From UBA6244 sp965140775 (GTDB lineage Bacteria; Bacteroidota; Bacteroidia; Bacteroidales; F082): a stretch of DNA of 64,000 nt. Position 1 is the stretch's first letter, and every line of letters starts with the position of its first letter. The DNA is taken from assembly GCA_965140775.1 (NCBI GenBank), contig OZ223471.1, forward strand, positions 868,001 through 932,000, given 5' to 3'. This document shows positions 12,858 to 22,040 of the stretch, one piece after another. Under the pieces are notes generated by a model. It saw only the letters and a program-made list of their open reading frames with translations, did no database searches and was not told where the DNA came from. A program made the position numbers and the translations under genes.

Positions 12858-13507
12858 TGCTTTTACGGATTTTTATTCCAGATTTACATCCCTGTCAGGT
12901 TTCACGCCTTTCTACACCTTCTTTATCCACGACATTTTTAATAAGCTATCCCTCAGTATTTTGGAGATTTGATGCCCCACTGTTGTGGACAATGGATGGG
13001 TGTCGTTCATGTCATTTCTTCAGAAGTGAAGTTTCTTGAGATGAACCTCTATTTAAGTGTTTCATTTATATTTGACTTTTGAAAAGTCGTAGACCATTGA
13101 CTATCTTTCTTGTTTTCGCTCAACCATTTATTTCAGGAGACTAATATTCAAGGGTTCGCCCTTTCCTCCACAAGTATCTGTCGTGGCAAATCTCCTGACC
13201 TCGGATGATTGTTCGTTTTTGACTTTACCCGGAAATATTTTCAATTTCTCAAAACCTTATTTTTGGTTATGTCAGATTAAAAAATCACGAAAATTTCTGT
13301 GGTTTTTGCCTGCCAATTGTTATTTATTTTGAATATAAAGTAACTAAAAATTTTGCAGTATCAGACACCATTTTTATATTTATTGCTGTCTTGTAATTAT
13401 TGGTTATTAAAAAATTAAATAATAAGTTAATAAATATTAAGAAAAGCTGTAAATTGTGCCTTCTTTTTAAGATGTCAATAATTATGAGCATTATAAAGTA
13501 ATAAAGT
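12858..13507. other. 650-base stretch without a recognised gene
   Basis: A/T-rich sequence between the rRNA terminator and the first T9SS gene. I see no conserved open frame, tRNA or clear repeat. Near 13329-13356 there is TTTTG followed about 20 bases later by AATTTTGC, a weak promoter-like pair that could serve the downstream gene with a leader of about 150 bases. Confidence 0.5.
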
Positions 13508-16453
13508 ATGAAACGAAAAAATTTACCTTTAAGCTTAGTCTTGATTACCATTGTCTTAGGAGTAGTTTCCTTGGGTTTTGAAAATTTCCAAAGCGGCAAC
13601 AGACCCGCTTTTGGTAGTAGCGAAGATGGGACGGTGGTACCACAAATTCAATCATCTTCGGACTATTTGGCCATGATTAGAAATAATCAGGCAACCGGAG
13701 TTATTGCACCGGAGGACTATAAAAAGGTGCAGCAGCAATTACAGTCTTTTGATTCGGACCGTGCCAATACCGACATGACTTGGATCCAGTTGGGACCGGA
13801 CAACTTTGGCGGAAGAACCCGTGCACTGCTTTTCGACAACCAAACTGCCAATGGTTCTGTTCTTTACGGAGGAGCTGTTACGGGTGGGATTTGGAAATCA
13901 ACCAATATTGGAGTCACCTGGTCGAAGGTTAATCAGGTTACTTTCAATCTCAATGTTAGTTGCATGGCGCAAGGTCCCGATGGTACCCTCTATGCCGGAA
14001 CCGGAGAGATGTTCAATTCAAATGCACTTTCGGGTCTTAATGAAATGGGCTATACCACAGGCTTTATGGGACAAGGTATTTTTCGTTCAACTGATGGCGA
14101 CAATTTTAGTTTGTTGGCCGCCACATCTCCCTCCTTTAATAATGTAGAAAGTGATTGGGCTTTTATCAATGAGTTGGGTGTAGATCAAAACTCAGGAACT
14201 GTTTATGCTGCTACCAACAATGGCTTGAAATATAGCACAGACAAAGGGGAAAGCTGGTTGATGGCCAAAGATACTGCCGGTACTGATTTGGCAGGCAATG
14301 CCTATGATGTTAAAGTTTCATCTTCCGGGAGTGTTATTACCGTAGTTGATAATGCCTGTTATGTTTCTACCGGTGGTGATTTGAATGCTTTCCAACTCAA
14401 ATCAACAGGTGATTCTGTCAGCTTGCCCGCGGCTAATGATGTTCGTCGTATTGAATTTGCATATGCACCTTCCGATCCAAATATGGTGTATGCCAGTGTT
14501 GTTAATAAATTTGGTTCTTTGTACAGCGTGTTTCTTTCTGAAGATAAAGGTGCAACCTGGCGGGTTATTCTGCCAGCTACCACAGCCATAAATATTTTTA
14601 ATGGTAACGGTGTATATAACAACAGTATTCAGGTGTTTCCAAATAATCCCGGACGCATTTTGTTAGGTGGTGTTGACCTTTGGGAAGGTACCAGGGTGCA
14701 AGAAACCGGTTTCTATTCATGGGTATGTGTGTCGGAGAGTTTTTCTAATCCGTTCTTTGCCACCTATCTGCCGGCAAGTCAGCACATTGTTGTTTTCCGC
14801 CCGGGATATGATGATACTTTCTTTGTAGGTAACGATGGTGGCATTTCCATTGGAAGTTTTACCAATGGCGAATTCCGTTACGAATCGAGTAATAGAAATT
14901 ATTTTACTACCCAATTTTACAATGTGGCCTATTCAGGTTTGGAAAACTATGTACTGGGTGGTGCCCAGGGAAATGGTTCCATTCTCATAAGTGGAAATGG
15001 TAACACCAACCAGCAGGGCGAAAAAGTACTGGTAGGAAATGGTGGCGGTTGTGCCTTGTCGTTGATAGATGCCAACGTTATGGTGGTAAGCGCTCAGGGT
15101 GGCACGCTCGAAAGATCAGAAGATGCCGGTTTAACTTATTCAAACCAGTTTATTAGCGGATTCACACCTTCTGCCGACTTTTTTAATACACCCGTAGCAT
15201 TATGGGAAAGTTTCAACAACCCGAATAGCCGCGATTCGTTGTACTACCACGCACGCGACACCATTTATGGCGGCACACGTATTCAGGTATTAAGTGAAAA
15301 CAGCGGTCAGCCCTTTTATTATACCACTCCTGAGGATGTAACTTTGTTTATCGGTGATTCTATCCAGGTATGTGATGTGGTTTCTTCACGTCTTTTCATA
15401 GCCAGCGATAATGTTGTGGCCATGACCAAAGATCTTCACAGGTTTAATAAAATGCCCGAATGGTATATCATCTCCAACCCAACAGTAAATTTTATTGGAG
15501 ATCCCCAATGCATGGCCTACTCTTCTGATGCCAATCACTTGTTTGTTGGGATGCGTGAAGGTGGAAAAATCTACCGCATTTCAAATCTGGCTTTGGCCTA
15601 CAATTACGAACGTGCCGATGTAAACAGCTCGTCGTGTGTGGTAAGTACCCAGGAAATTCAATTATTCGTGCCCGGAACTACTACGCCTATTTCACAGGTT
15701 GTTACCTCTATTGCCGTTGATCAGAATAACCCCAACAATGTGATGGTTACTTTGGGCAATTACGGAAACGAACAATATGTGCTGTTTACTGAAAATGCAC
15801 TCGATCAAACTCCTGTTTTCACAAGTAAACAAGGTAACCTGCCCCAAATGCCGGTGTATTCTTCCATCCTGGAGATGACCAATTCCGATTTGGCAATCAT
15901 AGGTACCGAGCACGGAGTTTTTGTAAATGAGGACATTCATGCTTCTTCGGCCCAGTGGGTAAAGCAAGATGAAATGATGGGAAGCGTTCCTGTATTCCAA
16001 TTAAAACAACAAACTGTTCCCAAAGTGAAAGATACCGTAGTTCTGGTTAATGGAAATGAAGTACTTACAATCATTTATCCCGGAACAAATAACTACGGCA
16101 TCATCTATGCTGCAACGTTCGGAAGAGGATTGATGCGTTCCAATGCCTATCGTAAGCCGGTGGGAATCGACGAAAACGAAATTGTAAATCCATCTGCTGA
16201 ACAAGCTGCACTGCACTTGTTCCCCAATCCTGTTTCGTCAACGGCTACCATCGAATTCGACATGAACAGAAACGACCTCATGGTTATTCATGTATATGAT
16301 TTGTCGGGCAGAATGGTCAGCCAGACTACCGAAAATGTGTATCAGGGTAAAAATAGCATCCAGTTGGATGTGTCTGCATTGAAATCGGGAACTTACGTGA
16401 TTTCTGCCGTTGCAGGAAGCAATAAGTATTCACAGAAATTCATCGTAAAATAA
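13508..16453 (+). CDS. Secreted BNR/sortilin-like propeller protein with T9SS sorting domain
   Basis: A 981-residue secreted or surface protein of unknown activity. It begins with a basic and hydrophobic segment (residues 1-23) that fits a signal peptide. From about residue 90 it shows Asp-box repeats of the S-x-D-x-G-x-T-W type (STNIGVTW, STDGDNFS, STDKGESW, SEDKGATW, SEDAGLTY), the hallmark of sialidase/VPS10-like beta-propellers. The last 80 residues (LFPNPVSSTATIEFD, VYDLSGRMV, LKSGTYVIS, KFIVK) are a type A T9SS C-terminal sorting domain. This domain directs export through the outer membrane and is normally cleaved off. The next gene is also a T9SS cargo, 28 bases downstream, so the two are probably co-transcribed. 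No catalytic sialidase residues can be assigned, so I do not propose an enzyme activity. Confidence 0.88.
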   Translation: MKRKNLPLSLVLITIVLGVVSLGFENFQSGNRPAFGSSEDGTVVPQIQSSSDYLAMIRNNQATGVIAPEDYKKVQQQLQSFDSDRANTDMTWIQLGPDNFGGRTRALLFDNQTANGSVLYGGAVTGGIWKSTNIGVTWSKVNQVTFNLNVSCMAQGPDGTLYAGTGEMFNSNALSGLNEMGYTTGFMGQGIFRSTDGDNFSLLAATSPSFNNVESDWAFINELGVDQNSGTVYAATNNGLKYSTDKGESWLMAKDTAGTDLAGNAYDVKVSSSGSVITVVDNACYVSTGGDLNAFQLKSTGDSVSLPAANDVRRIEFAYAPSDPNMVYASVVNKFGSLYSVFLSEDKGATWRVILPATTAINIFNGNGVYNNSIQVFPNNPGRILLGGVDLWEGTRVQETGFYSWVCVSESFSNPFFATYLPASQHIVVFRPGYDDTFFVGNDGGISIGSFTNGEFRYESSNRNYFTTQFYNVAYSGLENYVLGGAQGNGSILISGNGNTNQQGEKVLVGNGGGCALSLIDANVMVVSAQGGTLERSEDAGLTYSNQFISGFTPSADFFNTPVALWESFNNPNSRDSLYYHARDTIYGGTRIQVLSENSGQPFYYTTPEDVTLFIGDSIQVCDVVSSRLFIASDNVVAMTKDLHRFNKMPEWYIISNPTVNFIGDPQCMAYSSDANHLFVGMREGGKIYRISNLALAYNYERADVNSSSCVVSTQEIQLFVPGTTTPISQVVTSIAVDQNNPNNVMVTLGNYGNEQYVLFTENALDQTPVFTSKQGNLPQMPVYSSILEMTNSDLAIIGTEHGVFVNEDIHASSAQWVKQDEMMGSVPVFQLKQQTVPKVKDTVVLVNGNEVLTIIYPGTNNYGIIYAATFGRGLMRSNAYRKPVGIDENEIVNPSAEQAALHLFPNPVSSTATIEFDMNRNDLMVIHVYDLSGRMVSQTTENVYQGKNSIQLDVSALKSGTYVISAVAGSNKYSQKFIVK

Positions 16454-16481
16454 TTCAATTGATATTAAAAAATTCTAGGTT

Positions 16482-18758
16482 ATGAAAAAGATTTATTCCA
16501 TTTTGAGTTTGCTTCTGGTAATGTCGTTCGCATTATCTGCCCAAACCAAAATATATGCACCTACGCTCCTGTCGCCTGCCAACGAAGAGAATGGTATGAT
16601 GCCTGATGTGGTGTTAGATTGGCTCGCCGTTACAGGGATTACCCTGGATATTACCTATGAAGCTCAATTGTCCACGACATCCGATTTTGTGGATGCCATT
16701 ACTTTTCCGCGTACTGAATTTACTTCCGAACAGATGTCGGAATTGAAATTCGGTACCCTGTATTTTTGGCGGGTTCGTGCTTTTGATGGCGAAGAGGCTT
16801 CAGATTGGTCTGAAACCTGGTCGTTCCGCATTACCTGGTCGCCAGTGCTCACCTCTGTTCCAAGCGACGGATCCATGGTTTATGTAAACCCTGTGGTATC
16901 ATGGAAAGCCATGACCGGCATCAACAAATATCAATTTCAAATCGATACCTCTTATGCATGGCATCAAGGGGTTAGCGGTGTAACAAGTGCATTAAATTCT
17001 ACCTACATTGTAAATGAAGCCGATATTTGGGCCGTTGGTGATGGTGGCAAAGTGCTACATAACGACGGAAGTGGTTGGACAACGGTAGAAAGTGGTGTAA
17101 CGGAAGACCTTAACGATGTTTGGTTTGTGGATGCCACCCATGGCTATGCAGTGGGTGCAGCAGGAACCGTTATCTTTTACGATGGTTCGTCATGGTCGGC
17201 GCAAACCTCCGGAACTTCCGCTGAACTACTTGGCGTGAGTTTTGCCGATGCCACCAGTGGTGTAGCCGTTGGTGCAGGAGGGGTTGTTACGATCTACAGC
17301 AATGGTGTGTGGACCGCCGGTACGGGTGGAACATCATCGGATATATATGATGTAGCTGCCGTTTCTGAAAATAACGTTTGGGCTTGTGGAAAAGATAAAC
17401 TGATTTATCATTTTGATGGCACATCCTGGACAAGTGAAGCATATGGAACAAAAGATTTTTATGCCATTAGTTTTCAAGACGAAAACAATGGATGGGTTGT
17501 TGGTAAGCTCGGAGCCATTTTTCATTATGATGGAGCCACCTGGTATCAGCAATTTATTTCCACTACGGTTAACAAAGACTTGTTGGGCGTAAGTGTGAAA
17601 GACTACAAGGGTTATGCTGTAGGTAAATCAGGAACAATCCTTTCATTCGAAGGGGGTTGGTCGTTGGTTACTTCGGCCACCACTACCGACTTGAACTCGG
17701 TTCATGTTTACGGCGACAACTTTGGCAACATCGTTGGTGCTTCAGGTATTGTGATCGAAAAAACAGATGAAGGGTTCAACAGTCCCGCACTTAAAAATTA
17801 CTCCATTGGCGTTAATGGCGGCGACACCATTGAAGTGGCCAATTTAAGGTTTGGTCAAACATATTATTATCATCTGCGTGCCATTCATGGCAATGATACT
17901 TCGGCATGGTCGCAAATTAAATCTATGACCACCCAACCCACCGTTGAGTTGGTTAGCCCCGGTGATGGTGATGTAGTTGACATGGCATTTGAATTGGTGT
18001 GGACAAAATATGAAGGGGCCGTTGATTTTGTACTCGAAATCGATATGGACGAAAGCTTTTCATCCCCCCAGGTTGTATACCCAGATACCGCAACTGCAGA
18101 GATGGTTAGTGATTATTTTGGAGACCAATATTTCTGGCGTGTGGCCGCAAGACATAGCCTGGACCAATCTGATTGGTCATTAATTAATTCTTTCTATATC
18201 AAAGATGTGGTTACTCCTACTGCTCCTGTCGATGGTGCGGTTGACGTATCAGCTTGTCCCAAGTTTATCTGGGAACCCATTGTGGGCTCGCCCGGATATC
18301 AGGTGATGGTTTCAAAGAATAGTGATTTTACCGATCCGATGATCTCAGAAAGCGATGAGCCACAGTTGCAGTGCGTGTCGCAAATGGAACGAAATACCAC
18401 CTACTATTGGAAAGTACGTGGCACAACTGCGGTAGATACATCATCATGGAGTACAGTCTCTAGCTTTACCACCGAAGGTTATATAGGTATTAACGAATAC
18501 CTGAATGGGGAAGCCATTTCCGTATATCCTAATCCAAATAGTGGCCAATTTACTATTACCATGGAAAGCTATAGCTCAGAAACTTACGACATTCAAGTGG
18601 CAGATTTGGCTGGACGTGTTGTGTATAGCAGCGTTGTATCTCTTGTTCCGGGCGAAAATAAGGTAAGCATCGAGCTAACCAACCTGCAACAAGGTATGTA
18701 TAGCATCAACATTTCTAAAGGTGATGAATCAATCACCAAAAAGGTTCTGATTAACTAA
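16482..18758 (+). CDS. Secreted Fn3/propeller protein with T9SS sorting domain
   Basis: 758 residues. The signal peptide runs to about residue 21 (LLVMSFALSAQ). Fibronectin-III-like repeats follow, recognised by the FGTLYFWRVRA, FGQTYYYHLRA, FGDQYFWRVAA and NTTYYWKVRG strands. Between residues about 160 and 428 there are seven repeats of a [WY]-A-V-G-x-x-G unit (at 183, 222, 261, 300, 338, 378 and 416), spaced 38-40 residues apart, as in Ycf48-type seven-bladed propellers. This block lies inside the second Fn3 unit: its first strands (KYQFQIDTS) end before it and the remainder (FNSPALKNYS...) resumes after it. The C-terminal 75 residues (VYPNPNSGQFTI, VADLAGRVV, LQQGMYSINI, KKVLIN) are a T9SS type A sorting domain. 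Likely a surface or extracellular binding protein; the ligand is unknown. Confidence 0.88.
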   Translation: MKKIYSILSLLLVMSFALSAQTKIYAPTLLSPANEENGMMPDVVLDWLAVTGITLDITYEAQLSTTSDFVDAITFPRTEFTSEQMSELKFGTLYFWRVRAFDGEEASDWSETWSFRITWSPVLTSVPSDGSMVYVNPVVSWKAMTGINKYQFQIDTSYAWHQGVSGVTSALNSTYIVNEADIWAVGDGGKVLHNDGSGWTTVESGVTEDLNDVWFVDATHGYAVGAAGTVIFYDGSSWSAQTSGTSAELLGVSFADATSGVAVGAGGVVTIYSNGVWTAGTGGTSSDIYDVAAVSENNVWACGKDKLIYHFDGTSWTSEAYGTKDFYAISFQDENNGWVVGKLGAIFHYDGATWYQQFISTTVNKDLLGVSVKDYKGYAVGKSGTILSFEGGWSLVTSATTTDLNSVHVYGDNFGNIVGASGIVIEKTDEGFNSPALKNYSIGVNGGDTIEVANLRFGQTYYYHLRAIHGNDTSAWSQIKSMTTQPTVELVSPGDGDVVDMAFELVWTKYEGAVDFVLEIDMDESFSSPQVVYPDTATAEMVSDYFGDQYFWRVAARHSLDQSDWSLINSFYIKDVVTPTAPVDGAVDVSACPKFIWEPIVGSPGYQVMVSKNSDFTDPMISESDEPQLQCVSQMERNTTYYWKVRGTTAVDTSSWSTVSSFTTEGYIGINEYLNGEAISVYPNPNSGQFTITMESYSSETYDIQVADLAGRVVYSSVVSLVPGENKVSIELTNLQQGMYSINISKGDESITKKVLIN

Positions 18759-18780
18759 TTGCCTTTTCTTAAAAGTATTT

Positions 18781-18815
18781 CAAAGGCTCTCCGATTGTGG
18801 GAGCCTTTGTTGTTT
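18781..18815 (+). terminator. Terminator after the T9SS gene pair
   Basis: CAAAGGCTC and GAGCCTTTG form a 9-bp perfect stem with an 11-base loop, followed by TTGTTTTT, 23 bases after the stop. Confidence 0.8.
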
Positions 18816-18981
18816 TTACATCTTTGGGTTGGAACATGGCAATCTATTGAAAGGAGAATAATGCCCGGAACTATTTCTGTGGATAATCACTCATTCCGGG
18901 ATACAGCAGTTTGTTGACACAAACAGCTACTAAACTCCATTTGGATGTGGGAAATGATATGAGTAATAATAAAATGAGGAC

Positions 18982-19755
18982 TCAATATTTATTATACCTT
19001 TTTCCTAAACTGAAGTTGAAATAAATTCCCGGAAAAAGTATTTGATCCGGTTGTGAGGCCATGATGGTAAGACCGGTGGGTACCACGTCCATACATCCGC
19101 CAACTTCGAGGGCTTTGATCACGGTACTGCGTATCCCAAATTCAAAGTTGAGACCGGTCTTGAAGTAAGCTCCGGGATGCAGAGTTATTTCGCCCAATCC
19201 TTTCGAAAACGGAGCCCGGCCATAAATAATGGAGTTGGTATGCTTTTCAGGATCGAATTTCACGGTAACGAGAATTCCATATTCACCTGTTCCCGAAACA
19301 TCCTCAATTACATATAAATAATATGGTTTGGCCAATCCCAACGAAAAACCCCCACCGTAAAGCCATCTTACCTCAACGCCTCCCCAGTAGGGTTTTCGGT
19401 TGAGTAGTTTTTTCCAAACAATTCCCCCTCTCAGAAAAAAAGCATCGTTTCTTTTGCCAAAAACATATCTGCGGGCGTTGGCATAATAACTGTTGATGAG
19501 TTTGACCTGTTTGTACGACCTCATGGTCACAAATTCCAACTCGAGCATGCGGGTATTAAAAATGGACAGCCTTTTTCCTGTTCTGAAATTTACACCCAAG
19601 CCAAGGTTGTGCGCAGTGGCTCCGTAGGTAATTTGTTTGTTGTAAAGTATCAGGTTCTCCAGGGTGTCAACCTCCTCGGTGTCGAATTGAGCCATGGCCA
19701 CTATCGTGGAAAATACAAGCATCAACGTAAGCGATATTTTCCGCGATAGGTACAT
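18982..19755 (-). CDS. Conserved outer-membrane protein of unknown function
   Basis: 257 residues. A clear signal peptide (MYLSRKISLTLMLVFSTIVAMAQ) is followed by alternating hydrophobic/polar strands and a final aromatic segment (FNFSLGKRYNKY), consistent with an outer-membrane beta-barrel. Strands such as HNLGLGVNFRTGKRLS and GGIVWKKLL resemble a protein family common in Bacteroidota for which I know no function. It is followed on the same strand by nothing obvious; a small lipoprotein gene lies upstream. I do not assign a role. Confidence 0.75.
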   Translation of the reverse strand: MYLSRKISLTLMLVFSTIVAMAQFDTEEVDTLENLILYNKQITYGATAHNLGLGVNFRTGKRLSIFNTRMLELEFVTMRSYKQVKLINSYYANARRYVFGKRNDAFFLRGGIVWKKLLNRKPYWGGVEVRWLYGGGFSLGLAKPYYLYVIEDVSGTGEYGILVTVKFDPEKHTNSIIYGRAPFSKGLGEITLHPGAYFKTGLNFEFGIRSTVIKALEVGGCMDVVPTGLTIMASQPDQILFPGIYFNFSLGKRYNKY

Positions 19756-19827
19756 AATTAAAAAAAGTTCAATTTGATGTGTTCACCAAATATCAACAAA
19801 TGGCTTGCCAAACTACCGGCAGTAGGC

Positions 19828-19956
19828 TTAATACCTGGTTTCTTTTTGAAACTTTTGTGTTTCGCCGTAGGCTGCACATTTGGTGGAAGATTTGCATGAG
19901 CTGGCAAATAACACGATAAGTATTACGGTTGATATCAGGACGATAATTTTTTTCAT
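19828..19956 (-). CDS. Small lipoprotein, 42 residues
   Basis: It starts at the internal ATG (MKKIIVLISTVILIV), which gives a proper lipoprotein signal with the lipobox FASSC. The longer open frame upstream has no signal character. The mature part is only about 20 residues (CKSSTKCAAYGETQKFQKE). Small proteins with this CxxxTKCxAY pattern occur in Bacteroidota, but the function is unknown to me. Confidence 0.6.
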   Translation of the reverse strand: MKKIIVLISTVILIVLFASSCKSSTKCAAYGETQKFQKETRY

Positions 19957-20061
19957 AACTTTACTGAATAAACAATTATTGCTTTCGACAAAGAAAAGCA
20001 GAATTTGATTAAATAACAAGAATTTTGTGAATTTATTATCTTGCAGCAAACATTATTGTAT

Positions 20062-20742
20062 ATGACAGATATCAACGTAGATATTGAAGAAAGTTGGAAG
20101 GAAGCCTTAAAGGATGAGTTTCAAAAACCCTATTTCCAGGAACTTGCAACGTTTCTTCGACAAGAGAAAAAGCAGTACGTGGTGTATCCTCCCGGACCTA
20201 TGATTTTTTCGGCATACAACCATACCCCATTGCCGGCTGTGAAGGTGGTGATTTTAGGGCAAGACCCTTATCACGGACATGGACAGGCGCATGGCTTATG
20301 CTTTTCGGTGCCTGATGGTATCGCCATGCCCCCTTCACTGAAAAATATTTTTAAAGAGCTGAAATCAAACCTGGGAATCGAGCCCCCAACAACAGGAAAT
20401 CTTGAGGGATGGGCCAGGCAAGGGGTTTTGTTGTTGAACACCACCTTAACGGTTCGTCAGGCGAAACCCGCCAGCCATGCCGGTAAAGGATGGGAATTGC
20501 TTACCGATGAAACCATCCGAGTCTTGTCAAAATACAGGGCCGGGATTGTTTTTTTGCTTTGGGGAAGGCATGCACAACAAAAAATACCCCTTATTGATAC
20601 GAGTAAACACTTTGTCCTCACTGCTGCACATCCATCACCCTTTTCCGCCTATGCAGGTTTTTTTGGATGCAAGCATTTCAGCAAAACCAACCAACTTTTG
20701 CAAAATAATGGGTTAGAAACCATTAAGTGGGAATTATTTTAA
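20062..20742 (+). CDS. ung: Uracil-DNA glycosylase
   Basis: Excises uracil from DNA as the first step of base-excision repair. It is 226 residues long from the ATG at 20062. An upstream in-frame start at 20041 is unlikely because a promoter-like TATCTTG (20037-20043) overlaps it. Family-1 motifs: GQDPYHG with the catalytic Asp near residue 70, the GVLLLNTTLTV stretch, and the minor-groove loop HPSPFSAYAGFFGCKHF with the catalytic His. Length and motifs are those of a complete enzyme. Confidence 0.97.
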   Translation: MTDINVDIEESWKEALKDEFQKPYFQELATFLRQEKKQYVVYPPGPMIFSAYNHTPLPAVKVVILGQDPYHGHGQAHGLCFSVPDGIAMPPSLKNIFKELKSNLGIEPPTTGNLEGWARQGVLLLNTTLTVRQAKPASHAGKGWELLTDETIRVLSKYRAGIVFLLWGRHAQQKIPLIDTSKHFVLTAAHPSPFSAYAGFFGCKHFSKTNQLLQNNGLETIKWELF

Positions 20743-20773
20743 TTGTGAAAAGTTAACGGTTAAATTATTTTTG
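20743..20773 (+). promoter_or_regulatory. Promoter of the FadL/GDSL gene pair
   Basis: TTG at 20743-20745 and TATTTTTG at 20766-20773, 20 bases apart, match TTG-N19-21-TAnnTTTG. The start codon of the FadL-like gene follows 34 bases later. Confidence 0.7.
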
Positions 20774-20807
20774 TAGTTTTACCCGGCATAACTTTAAACA
20801 AATTTGT

Positions 20808-22022
20808 ATGAGAAAAATTACATTGTTATTGCTGTCTTCTTTTTTCCTTTCGATGACAGTATTTGCAGGGGGCTATCAGGTTCGCTTGCAAGGAAACAAA
20901 CAGAATGGAATGGGACTCGTTGGGACTTCCCTGAATATGGGCTCCAGTTCCATATTCTACAATCCCGGCGCTTTGTCGCTGATGAAGGACAGGTTGCATT
21001 TCGAACTCGGCGCCAGCGGAGTAATGTCGAATGTTGACTTTCAAATGGCAGGTTCCAACACTAACTGGCAAACCGACAACCCCATGTCGACACCTTTTTA
21101 TGTATATGGCGCCGGAAAAGTAAACGACATGATTACCGTGGGTGTGGGTGTTTATACCCCTTACGGAAGTACAGCCAAATGGGCCGATGATTGGGCAGGA
21201 AAATTATTGATTCAGAATATTTCTTTGTCAGCAATTTTTATTCAACCCACCATTTCCTTTAATATTAACGACAAGTTCGGTATTGGTGGTGGTTTTATTT
21301 TTGCCATTGGAAATGTTGAAATCAACAAGGCCATCAATTATAGCAACAATGCCAATGCCAAACTCAAGGGTTCTACCACCAGCTACGGTTTTAATCTGGG
21401 AGCCTATTACAAAGCCACCGATAAACTTTCGTTTGGTGTAGATTATCGCTCCAAAATTACCATGAAAATGGAAGGTGGCGATGCTACATTTTCTGTTCCA
21501 ACGGCCTTGCAAACAACCATTCCGACAGAAAATAAATTCGATGCCGAACTGCCTTTGCCTGCCAACCTCGACTTCAGCGTAGCCTACCAAGCTACCGAAA
21601 AACTGTTGTTGGCTTTCGAACTCGATTGGGTAATGTGGGGAACTTATGAAACGTTGGATTTTACCTTCGAAAAACAAGGTGCCTTGTTGAATTCATCCAA
21701 CCCACGTAACTATTCGGATACCTATATCCCACGTATTGGTGCACAATATGCCCTTAACGAAAAAATCCATCTACGTGCCGGTATGTACTACGATCAATCA
21801 CCCACCGATGAGAAATACTTTACTCCCGAAACCGTGAGCCTGAATACTTTTGCCTACACATTGGGATTGTCGTTTATGCCTACTGAAAAACTCAGCATCG
21901 ATGCTTCCTTCCTACAGCTTTTTGGCCAAAAATCGGAAAAGGAATACACTCCTGATAACTTTAATGGTACCTATCAGACAATTACTTATATTCCCGGTAT
22001 TGGTGTAAGCTATAGATTTTAA
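20808..22022 (+). CDS. OmpP1/FadL-family outer-membrane transporter
   Basis: 404 residues. The signal peptide (MRKITLLLLSSFFLSMTVFAGG) ends just before GYQVRLQGNKQNGMGLVGT. The stretch SSSIFYNPGALSLM is the NPA-type motif of the FadL N-terminal hatch. The rest alternates as beta-strands and ends in IPGIGVSYRF with a terminal aromatic residue, as required for barrel assembly. FadL-type barrels take up hydrophobic compounds such as long-chain fatty acids. The lipoprotein hydrolase gene follows after 18 bases, so the pair probably acts together on lipid-like substrates; that link is inference. Confidence 0.92.
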   Translation: MRKITLLLLSSFFLSMTVFAGGYQVRLQGNKQNGMGLVGTSLNMGSSSIFYNPGALSLMKDRLHFELGASGVMSNVDFQMAGSNTNWQTDNPMSTPFYVYGAGKVNDMITVGVGVYTPYGSTAKWADDWAGKLLIQNISLSAIFIQPTISFNINDKFGIGGGFIFAIGNVEINKAINYSNNANAKLKGSTTSYGFNLGAYYKATDKLSFGVDYRSKITMKMEGGDATFSVPTALQTTIPTENKFDAELPLPANLDFSVAYQATEKLLLAFELDWVMWGTYETLDFTFEKQGALLNSSNPRNYSDTYIPRIGAQYALNEKIHLRAGMYYDQSPTDEKYFTPETVSLNTFAYTLGLSFMPTEKLSIDASFLQLFGQKSEKEYTPDNFNGTYQTITYIPGIGVSYRF

Positions 22023-22040
22023 TTTTAAAAAGAAAGAATC

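Noticed and set aside
12857..13039. 60-residue frame after the rRNA terminator
   Set aside because: It begins inside the terminator, with no ribosome-binding context or recognisable similarity.
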